In this document: positions 9,787-18,012 of the stretch, one piece after another
How positions within the stretch are numbered: position 1 is the stretch's first letter
Layout: the number at the start of each line of letters is the position of its first letter
From: Bin55 sp009840545
GTDB taxonomy: Bacteria > Pseudomonadota > Gammaproteobacteria > Pseudomonadales > Azotimanducaceae
DNA length: 64,000 nt
Reading direction: 5' to 3'
NCBI GenBank assembly: GCA_965208815.1
Contig: OZ242357.1
Location: 1,488,001 to 1,552,000, forward strand
Notes under the pieces: generated by a model
Database searches by the model: none
Told to the model about the DNA's origin: nothing
What the model saw: only the letters and a program-made list of their open reading frames with translations
Made by a program: the position numbers and the translations under genes

Positions 9787-10992
9787 TTAGATTCCTATGT
9801 CTTGTAAGTTGTAATCAGTGAGTTCAGCCATTCGGTTCGAATCCCAAGTGTAGTCTGAGGCTCGGTCTCGAAGTGGCGCGTATTCGTACGGAGTCTCATC
9901 GGGATACCGCTTTCTTCGCGCGTTGATCCCAAACATGATCATGCGTGATCTTGATCGAATGTAATCCTCAGTGTAAGTCGTGATTGGATTGTGAACCCCT
10001 CCGCTCTTGACGTTCAACACTGAACTGCGTCGATGGAATCCAAAATTCAAGGTGACTCGATACTTCGTGCTAGTGTTGCAGAAGGAACCGTGAATCGCTT
10101 GCCGATTCGTTATCACGACATCTCCGGGATTGCAAATAAGTGGCACCGCTTTCGGCAACCTGTCGGATCCTTCCTTCTCGATCATCGCCTTGATGTCAGC
10201 TTTTCCTTGTCGATGCGAACCTGGTACTACCCAAAGCCCATTCTCGGCGTCGCATCCGTAGAGTTGAGCCATGAAATTAAAACCGTGGGTATTCTCGTCT
10301 AGAGTTGGCTTAGTCCAATGGGTCCATCCGTCTTGGTGCCAAGCTACAGAACCACCAAGGCCAGGATGTTTGATCCAAAGAACTTCGTTGAAAGGCGTGA
10401 AATCCGGACCGTGAATAGCGGCGGCTACACGTAGCAAATCGGGGTGCCCATAGACGCGAAGATAGGCTTCAGAGAACTGTAATGCGCCAGAAATGACCTG
10501 AACAATTTCCTTTGGAGCATCGGAGGGAGGCTCCAATTGAAGCATTTGGGACGGGTGCCTTCCATGAGCAGCTTGGGTTCCACCCACTGGGTCTGACAAT
10601 GGTTTGACCCAACTAATTGACCTAGCTTTGCAATTGCTACCCAAAGCCGGTCGGCCGAATCGGTCGAGTTTCGAATCGCGCGACACTGGAACGCGACGAA
10701 GAATTTCCGCCACGTCGTTCTCGATGTCTGTGAGCTCTTGCTCCTTTAGTACGTTCTCAAAGACATAGAACCCACACTCCAAATAGGAGCCAGCAATTTG
10801 AGGATGTAGTTTGCCCTCGTCTGTAAATCGAATGGGACCTCGATTTCCCAGTTTCATCGCACGCTCTGTACCTATGCGACGATACTCAATCATTGCCTTT
10901 TCAGCACTTCCGTAGTCGTGCCTAGCAGATTCTGAGTTTGGTAACTTTGCATGTGCCATAGGAGTTGGTTCCTCGTTTAACTCTAGTTCCAT
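9787..10992 (-). CDS. Phytanoyl-CoA dioxygenase (PhyH) family protein
   Basis: A 401-residue Fe(II)/2-oxoglutarate-dependent oxygenase of the PhyH family. The iron ligands are visible as HQD (H219, D221) and the distal H301, with R312 placed to bind 2-oxoglutarate; a VPGSHRQG segment follows the core. The family hydroxylates unactivated carbons in fatty acyl-CoA chains, ectoine, halogenated compounds and many natural products, so the substrate is open. The ATG overlaps the sulfatase stop by one base (TGATG), indicating translational coupling. A second ATG at residue 12 has a GAGGA sequence upstream and could be the true start. It is one of four PhyH proteins in the window. Confidence 0.87.
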   Translation of the reverse strand: MELELNEEPTPMAHAKLPNSESARHDYGSAEKAMIEYRRIGTERAMKLGNRGPIRFTDEGKLHPQIAGSYLECGFYVFENVLKEQELTDIENDVAEILRRVPVSRDSKLDRFGRPALGSNCKARSISWVKPLSDPVGGTQAAHGRHPSQMLQLEPPSDAPKEIVQVISGALQFSEAYLRVYGHPDLLRVAAAIHGPDFTPFNEVLWIKHPGLGGSVAWHQDGWTHWTKPTLDENTHGFNFMAQLYGCDAENGLWVVPGSHRQGKADIKAMIEKEGSDRLPKAVPLICNPGDVVITNRQAIHGSFCNTSTKYRVTLNFGFHRRSSVLNVKSGGVHNPITTYTEDYIRSRSRMIMFGINARRKRYPDETPYEYAPLRDRASDYTWDSNRMAELTDYNLQDIGI

Positions 10993-12443
10993 CAGTCAGG
11001 GAGTCCAAGGCGTTCGAATTGTTCAGATGGCGCATCATTCCACTTCATTGCTTCGATCAAGCCCCACGCTAATCGTTTTTCTTCCCGTTCGTCTTTGACG
11101 GGACTGACCTGTCCGGGATCTGAAGAGAGGTCAAACATCTGAGTCTTGAAAAGGTTTTCGATCTCACGCGACCAAACTGCCGGTATACGCATTACAGGAC
11201 AGCCTTTTGTAAACGAAAGCGGTTCATTCCACTGCATATTCGACAGTTCCCTGGGACTGAAAGGACTTCTCATATGTGTGGGCATCAGAGTGTAGTGACT
11301 TAAGGGAGCGTTGCCATTCTCTGGTCCACGCATGTACACATATCGTCCATCGGTTATGTTGACGTGAGCTCCAAACATACCGAACATGGCGAAGTCCCTG
11401 ACGGACTGGTCTGTGTCTGAAAGTTCGACAAGATCAGATCCCTGCATATCGCGTGGTTGATCAATTCCGAACCATCCGAGGAGGGTCGGTCCAATGTCAA
11501 TGGTTTGCGTGAGACTGCTGCGCCGCACCCCTGCTCGCTTTGACCTTGGATCCCAGATAAACAACGGAATGTGTGCCGTCTCGTTGTACCAAGGCATTCT
11601 CGCCTTTCCCCACCAATCGTGTTCGCCGAGCATAAAACCGTGATCGGTCACAACCATAAGCATGGTATCGTGCCACATGTCGTGTTCGTCCATGAAGTCA
11701 ATGACCGTACCGAGATAGTGATCGCACTGTGTCAGCAAAGCCGCATACTGAAATCTCAGATACTCGACTGCGTCGGGATCCTCAGTAACTCGTTCGTACT
11801 TGGGCCAGTCGAAGTGCGGACCGTCCCAGTCGTAGTTGTACTTGTCCTTCCATTGCTTCAGAGTGAAGAATGGCTCGTGAGGATCGAAAGTCTCGATTTG
11901 CAGGAACCAATTGTCCTCTGACCAGTTGTTGTCCAAGAACAGCTTTCCTTCGGCGAAGGTTCTTGCCTGTGGAGTTAACGTCTCTTCTTGCATGTACTTG
12001 CGGTTTACTTGATCCTGTCTTGCCACTCGACCTAGATGATCTATGTAAGGTGGGTCTGCGACCTCACCCCTCCACGCATCTCCTTCCTGACCACGAACAT
12101 TGACCCAACTTGAGTATCGATGGTGGTAGGTCGCACCCCCATCTTCCCAATAGTGGTAGTGATCCGAAACCAAGTGAGAGTAGATTCCGTTTTGGCGCAT
12201 TAGGGTGAATGTCGAGTCGTCAAAGGGTTCGAATGGACCCCAGGATCGGTGAAGAAAGTTGTGGCGTCCCGTGTGGAGTTCTCTGCGTGCTGGAATGCAG
12301 GGCATGCTTCCTATGTAGTGGTTATCGAATACAACGCACCGCTCTCCCAGACGAACGAAGTTGGGAGCGAGAGTCCAGTCACATCCGTAGTTTGGCAGCA
12401 TGTGCCTATTGAGTGAGTCATACATGACCATGATGGCTTTCAT
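10992..12443 (-). CDS. Type I sulfatase
   Basis: A 483-residue sulfatase of the alkaline-phosphatase superfamily. The formylglycine motif C-x-P-x-R is present as CIPAR starting at Cys49, so it should be a Cys-type enzyme needing an FGE or anSME maturase, neither of which is in the window. Metal-ligand regions are seen at the N-terminus (MVMYDS) and at VVTDHGFMLGEHDWWGK. There is no signal peptide, so it is probably cytoplasmic and acts on imported sulfate esters. It is the first gene of an operon with PhyH (1-base overlap) and Gfo/Idh, suggesting desulfation followed by oxidation. Phosphonate or phosphodiester hydrolases share this fold, so a non-sulfate substrate is possible. Confidence 0.86.
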   Translation of the reverse strand: MKAIMVMYDSLNRHMLPNYGCDWTLAPNFVRLGERCVVFDNHYIGSMPCIPARRELHTGRHNFLHRSWGPFEPFDDSTFTLMRQNGIYSHLVSDHYHYWEDGGATYHHRYSSWVNVRGQEGDAWRGEVADPPYIDHLGRVARQDQVNRKYMQEETLTPQARTFAEGKLFLDNNWSEDNWFLQIETFDPHEPFFTLKQWKDKYNYDWDGPHFDWPKYERVTEDPDAVEYLRFQYAALLTQCDHYLGTVIDFMDEHDMWHDTMLMVVTDHGFMLGEHDWWGKARMPWYNETAHIPLFIWDPRSKRAGVRRSSLTQTIDIGPTLLGWFGIDQPRDMQGSDLVELSDTDQSVRDFAMFGMFGAHVNITDGRYVYMRGPENGNAPLSHYTLMPTHMRSPFSPRELSNMQWNEPLSFTKGCPVMRIPAVWSREIENLFKTQMFDLSSDPGQVSPVKDEREEKRLAWGLIEAMKWNDAPSEQFERLGLPD

Positions 12444-12474
12444 TTTCCGACCTCCCGGTTTTCCCTAAGAACTT

Positions 12475-13614
12475 TCACTGAGCACTTGCTTCCACCCGAC
12501 TATCCCCTTTCTGACGTTTCGTCTCAGGCACGAGAGCTTGGCCTTTGGCACGCTTAGCCTCTATCTCTTCTCGAGTCTTTTTCATCATGATGAAACGCTC
12601 TGGAGTCGCTGGATGAGTCAGTGTAAATCCTGTCCTTCGAATGTCCATTGATGCCATTCTGCGCCAAAACCTCTCAATGTCGTCCAAATCCACATCGGCA
12701 TTTGCCAAGTAGTACATGGCCAAATAGTCCGCTTCACGTTCATATCTCTTGGACATGGCCCGCACACCAAAATAAGAGAAAACTCCACCTGCCCAAACAC
12801 GACCATATCCCGCAAGAGCAATGTCGAAAATCAATCCAATTCCAGCTCCCGCTCGAGCTTTGGGTACGTGGCTAGCAATGTTGTGTGCGAGCTCATGGCC
12901 TATTACGAACTGAATCTCCTCAGGACTTTCTGCAAAGACAATCAGTCCATTGTTAATTGTGATTGATCTTCCATTCGCAGTCGCATTGATCGAGCTATTG
13001 CTAGTAACGCGGATGTTGGAACGACAGGTCAAGACCGACTCAAGCTCTAATTCGATGCTCTCCGAGCCGCGGGCAACCACTATCTTGATGGGTTTGCCGT
13101 CTGACTGAGCAAGCGTCTTACGCATTAGCTTTCGGGCTTGCTTGCTATTAGTAACCGCTTGGTCGCCAATTCCCACTATTCGGTCTCCAAGTTGGAGTGG
13201 AGAGTCTCCAGCAGGCGAATCTTTTGCTATACCCCAGATTTCTGATCGCTTACCAACAATAGCCGTAGAGCCGCTTCGCATACCCATAAGAGAATTTGGA
13301 ACACGTTCCTCGTGTGCAATCCAAATTCCATTCCGATACTCGACCAGATTTCGACAGTAAGGAGTGTTATTTGCAACGATGGGCCAAGCAAGATCTGCAA
13401 TTAGTTGCGTGTTGTTGCGCAGCGTTTGCTCAGCCAGATCAAGTTGAGATTTTGCTTCTTCCTCCAATTCTGAAGGAAGTACCAGAGGCACTCGCGACGA
13501 TATGGTGCAACCCGTTACAAGCGCCACAAGACCAAAGACGAGTACGGGCAAAGCCAAGTGGGTGCGCAATTGACAAAACATACTACGCGAGAACTCGTTT
13601 CTAAACTTTTGCAA
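12475..13614 (-). CDS. M48 family metalloprotease lipoprotein with PDZ domain
   Basis: A 379-residue envelope protease. Residues 19-36 form a signal peptide ending in lipobox LVTGC (Cys36). A PDZ-like segment spans ~115-195 (GDSPLQLGDRIVGIGDQAV). The M48 catalytic helix HELAH is at 240-244, and the third zinc ligand lies in YEREAD at ~291-296. The family includes BepA and LoiP, which handle misfolded outer-membrane proteins, so a periplasmic quality-control role is likely. The start is placed so that the signal peptide has a basic n-region. IS copy A lies 62 bp upstream of its start, so its promoter is squeezed between the start codon and the IS end. Confidence 0.87.
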   Translation of the reverse strand: MQKFRNEFSRSMFCQLRTHLALPVLVFGLVALVTGCTISSRVPLVLPSELEEEAKSQLDLAEQTLRNNTQLIADLAWPIVANNTPYCRNLVEYRNGIWIAHEERVPNSLMGMRSGSTAIVGKRSEIWGIAKDSPAGDSPLQLGDRIVGIGDQAVTNSKQARKLMRKTLAQSDGKPIKIVVARGSESIELELESVLTCRSNIRVTSNSSINATANGRSITINNGLIVFAESPEEIQFVIGHELAHNIASHVPKARAGAGIGLIFDIALAGYGRVWAGGVFSYFGVRAMSKRYEREADYLAMYYLANADVDLDDIERFWRRMASMDIRRTGFTLTHPATPERFIMMKKTREEIEAKRAKGQALVPETKRQKGDSRVEASAQ

Positions 13615-13667
13615 ATAGACGTTGTGTTTGAACTTCGCTGCCTATTATCTATGTTCGAAGGCTCATG

Positions 13668-13676
13668 ATTGTCCAC
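13668..13676 (+). repeat. Half of a split target duplication (left flank, IS copy A)
   Basis: The 9 bp ATTGTCCAC abut the left end of IS copy A. They are not repeated on its right side but occur in reverse complement at 50889-50897, the left flank of copy B. Confidence 0.85.
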
Positions 13677-15376
13677 CCTTGATATCCGGTTAAGGTCTGC
13701 AGAGGTCGGATTCTAGATCATTCCATCCAACGCCAGATAGTTTTTGCTCTTGAATGGGACGAGGATGCCGCCACGAACGCCGAGTGTGCGCGAGAGTCGA
13801 CGGGGAACCGCATATTTCGGCGCGACTGCGCGTTGGTGCGCTGGTTTTGCGAGTTTTGGGACGAACCGATTCGCGGAAGAGCGGAACTCTTCGCCGGTAC
13901 GTGGAACATGTCGCCGCTACGTCAGTCTCGATGTCGCCCGACGCGGCGCTCAGCTTGCGACGGTCTCCCCGAAGCTGTCCGCGGCATGAAGCAGCCAGGC
14001 CAGCTCCCAGTTCGAGCGCGCGAAGTTCAGATACAGACGACGGCCGGTGCGCACCAGCACGGCCACCGTGCGCATCAGGTGCCGGATGACGTAGCCGAGG
14101 CTGCGGCTCCGCGCCTCCTTGGGCAGCATGCGGTGCTGGACGGCCCGCACCAGCAGCTGGGCGATCAGGGCGCACTCGTAGTACGCCTGGTTCGCCCGGA
14201 ACCCCATGCAGCGGGGATGGTGCAGGTTCATCTCCCGCAGCGGGCCCTTGAACGCGTTCTCCTGCCCCTGCTTGCCGCGATGGCGGAGCACCAGCTCCTT
14301 CAGGTCGAGATCGTCGCGCGACACCAGGATCACGGTGTGCCGCGGAAACAGCAGCCGCTCCCCGCCGACCACTTCCTGGCGCACCACCACGTAGGTCTGC
14401 ATGTTGCGCCACCGCGTCGGGCGATGCGTGATCAGCGCCGCCCTCTCGTGCTCGTTGATCTCCTCCCAGTCCGCGTCCTCCAGCACCTGTGCCGCCGCGT
14501 CCAGGATCGGTCGCTTGGCGACCTCCGAGGTCACGCTGACCGAGTAGTCCCAGCCCCGGTCCTCGAAGTGCTCCACCACGTCCCTGCGGTAGTAGGCGTT
14601 GTCCATGCGCCCCCACACCGGAACGCCCGCCAGCAGCGGCTCGACGTCGCGCTCCACCTGCTCGAGCCAGCCGTGGGCGGGATGGGTGTTGCCCGGCCGA
14701 AGACGACCGCTCACCTGGACGTGCCCGACGAAGGCGGCCGCCAGCTGGTAGCCGGTCTCCCCCTGGTAGTCCCTGGCCGCCCCCTCGAAGCGTCCGCCCC
14801 GCACCTCGATCTGCGTGGAGTCCAGAAACAGCGGCACGTAGCCCAGCTCGTCGAGAAAGTGCCGCGCCATCCCCGGAACCACCTCCTGCGCCATCTTGCG
14901 GCCCACCGCCCGCAGCGCGGCGACGTCCGTATCCTCGAAGCGGGCCAGATGCTCCCCCACCCGGCGAGGGCTCGGACGCTCCGTGAGACCCAGCAGCTCG
15001 CACGCCGTCCGGTCCCATCCCAGCACCTCCAGATCCGACAGGGCACCGTTCCCCAGGGCCAGCGAGGCGATCAGCGACCACGTCCTCTCGGCGTCCGGAA
15101 CCCCCCGTCGCCGTCGCTTCAGAGAGCGCAGACCCGAGAGCTCGCGAAACAGATCCAGTCGACGCGCCATGCGCGAAAGAAAGCACAGTCCCCCCGATCC
15201 CGTGAGATGGTGATTGCTGAAATCGACCTCGACGCGACGGGGATTTGTTATCATGCTCATACGCCTCCGGTGCGCACCTGACAGGTGAGTTGTTTGTGTA
15301 ACGCTATTTTAGCGAAACGACCTGTTATGAGCGCGCCGGATTTTCTTTGGCAATTTCGCTTAACCGGATATCAAGG
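13677..15376 (-). mobile_element. IS1380-like insertion sequence, copy A
   Basis: A complete 1700 bp insertion sequence bounded by perfect 18-bp inverted repeats CCTTGATATCCGGTTAAG. It carries one transposase on the minus strand. It is clearly more GC-rich than its surroundings, pointing to acquisition from a higher-GC host. Copies B and C have the same core length and are nearly identical. Copy A differs from both at about nine positions, all within about 190 bp of the 5' part of the transposase (15010-15200); the other stretches compared looked the same. Its two flanks do not form a target duplication with each other. Confidence 0.93.
13950..15260 (-). CDS. IS1380-like DDE transposase, copy A
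   Basis: A 436-residue DDE transposase catalysing movement of the IS. Candidate catalytic residues are D147 (in FLDSTQ), D220 (in GRMDNAYY) and E334 (in RGKQGQENAFK); the segment SGRLRPGN and the late RANQAYYE segment are typical of the IS1380 group. The start ATG at 15260 follows a GGAGG sequence. Compared with copies B and C it has Glu and Gly where they have Ala and Ser at residues 40 and 43. It appears intact. About 270 bp between its stop and the nearby IS end hold no convincing gene. Confidence 0.92.
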   Translation of the reverse strand: MSMITNPRRVEVDFSNHHLTGSGGLCFLSRMARRLDLFRELSGLRSLKRRRRGVPDAERTWSLIASLALGNGALSDLEVLGWDRTACELLGLTERPSPRRVGEHLARFEDTDVAALRAVGRKMAQEVVPGMARHFLDELGYVPLFLDSTQIEVRGGRFEGAARDYQGETGYQLAAAFVGHVQVSGRLRPGNTHPAHGWLEQVERDVEPLLAGVPVWGRMDNAYYRRDVVEHFEDRGWDYSVSVTSEVAKRPILDAAAQVLEDADWEEINEHERAALITHRPTRWRNMQTYVVVRQEVVGGERLLFPRHTVILVSRDDLDLKELVLRHRGKQGQENAFKGPLREMNLHHPRCMGFRANQAYYECALIAQLLVRAVQHRMLPKEARSRSLGYVIRHLMRTVAVLVRTGRRLYLNFARSNWELAWLLHAADSFGETVAS

Positions 15377-15384
15377 CCCAATTA
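15377..15384 (+). repeat. Half of a split target duplication (right flank, IS copy A)
   Basis: The 8 bp CCCAATTA abut the right end of IS copy A. Their reverse complement TAATTGGG is the right flank of copy B at 54054-54061. Confidence 0.82.
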
Positions 15385-15414
15385 CAAACAGTCCACGCTA
15401 TAGTATAGAATGTA
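15382..15414 (+). promoter_or_regulatory. Putative promoter of the first TlpA-like lipoprotein gene
   Basis: A -10-like TATAGAATGTA at 15404-15414 is shared exactly with the region before the second paralog (17969-17979). It sits 32 bp before the ATG here and 33 bp before it there. TTACAA at 15382 with a 16 bp spacer could be the -35. This copy carries an extra 5 bp (TATAG) inside the shared block. The IS end lies only 5 bp upstream of the candidate -35, so older upstream control sequence has been replaced. Confidence 0.45.
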
Positions 15415-15446
15415 CGCTCCAAATTACAGCTGAACACACCACTTTC

Positions 15447-17405
15447 ATGAAACAGCTATTTTCCGCGGTGGGCCTTGCACTTCTGGTATTGCTTCTTGCT
15501 TCCTGCAGTTCCAGTCCACCTATCACTTACACAATATCGGGTGATTTCATCGTCGTTGAGAACCCTGAACCCGAAGATACCGACGCTTCTGACGAGGCTA
15601 CCAGCGACACATCGCTCGACTCTGAGTCGGAATCGAATGCGCCCTTAGATGCGACTTCTGTAACGATTTCCGTTACTTACGAAACTACGACCAAGGACGG
15701 GGAAACTGAAACAGTCGAATTGGCGTCAGGAAGTTTTGTTGACGGCAAAATCTCGTTTACTGGTGAGATCGCTGAGCCCACAACAGTGAAAATCTCTGCC
15801 GATGTGAACGAGGAAGACCAATTTACTGTTGAAGCGTTGCTAACAGCTGAACATGAGGTCAAGTTCGCACTCATGGATTTCTGGGGTGAATATCCTTACG
15901 ATCAGCTCGTTTTGGTTGGAGGTTCACATCTGTCGAAAGATAGCACCAAGAATTTCAGCATCACTGCTGATTTGAGTGCTGTTGACGAGGATTTGTCGAG
16001 CGCGATCGTAGATGCATATGGAACGCAATACGACGAAGAAGGAGAACCTCAAATGTTGGAACTCGGCAGAGTATTGCTTGTCGACAAAAAGTTTGTATTT
16101 GAGGCCGATATCGACGAACCTGCCATCATCAACGGGTTCGTCTCGACGGGAGGCGACTACCACGGATCATTTAGAGCAGTGGCCGAACCCAATGCCGACA
16201 TTGCTATATATCCGCATGGGGATGGTTCAGCAAACGAACTCTTGGCAACTTCCGATTCCAGTATTCACAAAAACCTCATTGAAAGTTGGCAGCAGTCTGA
16301 AGAGTATTTGTCTACATTGGACAAATATTCCGACGCCTACAAGCAATATATGGCAGATTGGGAAGCCGAACAGGAAGCAGCAGAAAGCGAAGACGATAGT
16401 GAGACTGATGCTTCAGGTGGGGAATTGGCTGAAGAGAACGAAGATCAAGTAACTGAAGAGGCCGGGGAAATGCTGGCTTCCGCAGAAACCGAAGAGGACA
16501 CCTCCACCGAGGCAACGTCAGAAGATTCGTCAGACTCGACAGAAGCAGGTGTACTCCCCGCCGAAGGTTGCGAGCATATTGCTCAAGAAGCTGAACAATC
16601 TAGTGGCTTTTCGGCTGCTGGCGACTTTGAGATGCCCGCCTACTACAAATTCTATGAAGAACTTGAAACCATTCGATCTTCAGCATTACAGAAAGTCGCT
16701 CAAAATTTTGATAATCCGATGGAGTCGCTGCTGGCCATGGAATTGGGAGCATTTGGCTTTCGTTCAGAAAACCGAAGCGATGCATTTCCAATCTACGACA
16801 AACTTGCAGAGTTGCTTGACGATGAGATCGTCGCTAGCCGCGTGACACCTGCCCGAGAGAGACTCGTCTGGTTCTTGGAATCAGAAGAAAATGATTCTAG
16901 TTTGAGTCCGGGACAGAAGGCACCCGAGTTTACACTTGCCAACCTTGAAGGCACTGATGTTGCTCTCTACGAGGTGCTCGCCGAGAAAGAAGTCGTGCTC
17001 ATCGACTTTTGGGCATCTTGGTGTGGTCCGTGCATCGCTGATTTTCCCGAGCTAAAGCGACTCTACGCGGCTTACGACGACCATGGTTTCGAAATCGTCG
17101 GTGTGTCTATCGACAGCGCACATGAAGATTGGGAACAAGGATCAATCGACAACGAACTTCCTTGGATTGACCTGGGACAAATGGACGGATGGGAGGGTGC
17201 TATTGCGACTACTTACGGAGTTCTGGCTATCCCTAAGGGCTATCTGCTTGATAGCAAAGGATGCATCTTGGAGAAGAACATCCGACCAGCCAGACTTGAG
17301 GAGGTTCTGGTCGCACGTTACGGTGAGGTGCCCGAATCCAGCGAGTCGGACGTAGAGACTGAATCATTGGATGCTGATTCGGGAACAGACGAAATGGGCG
17401 GGTGA
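15447..17405 (+). CDS. TlpA-like thioredoxin-domain lipoprotein, paralog 1
   Basis: A 652-residue envelope lipoprotein with lipobox LLASC (Cys20) followed by Ser, which favours outer-membrane sorting. Residues ~25-200 resemble a DUF4369-type beta domain (ITYTISGDF; GSFVDGKISFTGEI). A long acidic Ser/Thr/Glu-rich linker lies around residues 310-385. The C-terminal thioredoxin domain has WCGPC with cysteines 526 and 529 and a cis-proline region AIPKGYLLD. The family reduces or oxidises disulfides in the envelope. The start is placed at 15447 because it gives the same leader as the paralog; an in-frame extension upstream runs into the IS end and is not real. The tail is again acidic and ends in GG, as in the paralog. 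Confidence 0.85.
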   Translation: MKQLFSAVGLALLVLLLASCSSSPPITYTISGDFIVVENPEPEDTDASDEATSDTSLDSESESNAPLDATSVTISVTYETTTKDGETETVELASGSFVDGKISFTGEIAEPTTVKISADVNEEDQFTVEALLTAEHEVKFALMDFWGEYPYDQLVLVGGSHLSKDSTKNFSITADLSAVDEDLSSAIVDAYGTQYDEEGEPQMLELGRVLLVDKKFVFEADIDEPAIINGFVSTGGDYHGSFRAVAEPNADIAIYPHGDGSANELLATSDSSIHKNLIESWQQSEEYLSTLDKYSDAYKQYMADWEAEQEAAESEDDSETDASGGELAEENEDQVTEEAGEMLASAETEEDTSTEATSEDSSDSTEAGVLPAEGCEHIAQEAEQSSGFSAAGDFEMPAYYKFYEELETIRSSALQKVAQNFDNPMESLLAMELGAFGFRSENRSDAFPIYDKLAELLDDEIVASRVTPARERLVWFLESEENDSSLSPGQKAPEFTLANLEGTDVALYEVLAEKEVVLIDFWASWCGPCIADFPELKRLYAAYDDHGFEIVGVSIDSAHEDWEQGSIDNELPWIDLGQMDGWEGAIATTYGVLAIPKGYLLDSKGCILEKNIRPARLEEVLVARYGEVPESSESDVETESLDADSGTDEMGG

Positions 17406-17426
17406 GGCTCAACTAATTTCTAGTGA

Positions 17427-17464
17427 ACCGGCGTATCGAAGTCTTCATTTCTCGGTACGCCGGT
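17427..17464 (+). terminator. Hairpin terminator after TlpA paralog 1
   Basis: An inverted repeat pairs ACCGGCGTA.CGA with TCG.TACGCCGGT across a short loop and is followed by ATCTTTT. A closely similar hairpin follows the second paralog, so the terminator was duplicated with the gene. Confidence 0.7.
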
Positions 17465-17968
17465 ATCTTTTCCAAATCTGACAAGCCAATAAGGTAGCCT
17501 GCGACTGTGCGATTTGAATGATTTCGCCAGGGCACCACGAATTCTCAACGTGATTCGTTCAAACTAATTCTTGAGAAATGAACCCCCTGGTGAGATTCAA
17601 TTGTGGGAAATTCTCTAGACCGTCTACAGTTGGTATTCATCAGGTGCGCCGTCGGGAGAGCAGGGAGTAACGTCTGTCTCCCCAAAAGGAATGGAACGAC
17701 CTTCCCATTTCTTTGTACCACTAGCAAGTCGGTTGATAAAACGCTTCTAGCTAATCCAGATCCAACTCGGTGTCAAATTGAGTTGGCGGCGATCAATCGA
17801 AAAATGAAATTGGGTTGAGCGAACCCTAGCCCACAAAGTGTTCACTGGCGGTCAGAACTCCCCAGGCAGTGAGAACTGTAGCTTTGCCGGATTAGAAGTT
17901 CCTATCTCACACGTATATCCAAATCTTGCAAGTTCTTCTGGACTCGACAGATGGTTCCAGGGGCACGC
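17465..17968. other. Intergenic region between TlpA paralogs
   Basis: About 500 bp with no recognised gene. A short open frame near 17603-17818 has no family features and is probably chance. The last ~45 bp before 18013 are similar to the leader of paralog 1. Confidence 0.4.
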
Positions 17969-17979
17969 TATAGAATGTA
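17969..17979 (+). promoter_or_regulatory. Conserved -10-like box before TlpA paralog 2
   Basis: TATAGAATGTA is identical to the box before paralog 1 and similarly spaced from the ATG. TCGACA at 17944 is a possible -35 with a long 19 bp spacer. Support comes from conservation between the two leaders only. Confidence 0.4.
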
Positions 17980-18012
17980 CAGTTCAAATTCAACTCTGCT
18001 CACAGCACTTAC

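Noticed and set aside
13690..15281. Long open frames (about 480-500 codons) overlapping the IS transposase on both strands, repeated in all IS copies
   Set aside because: They are shadows of GC-rich transposase codons: low-complexity Arg/Gly/Ala or Pro/His/Gln composition and no family motif. The 436-residue frame has the DDE residues.
15285..15446. In-frame N-terminal extension of the TlpA lipoprotein into the IS end
   Set aside because: The extension encodes IS end sequence; the ATG at 15447 gives a lipoprotein leader matching paralog 2.
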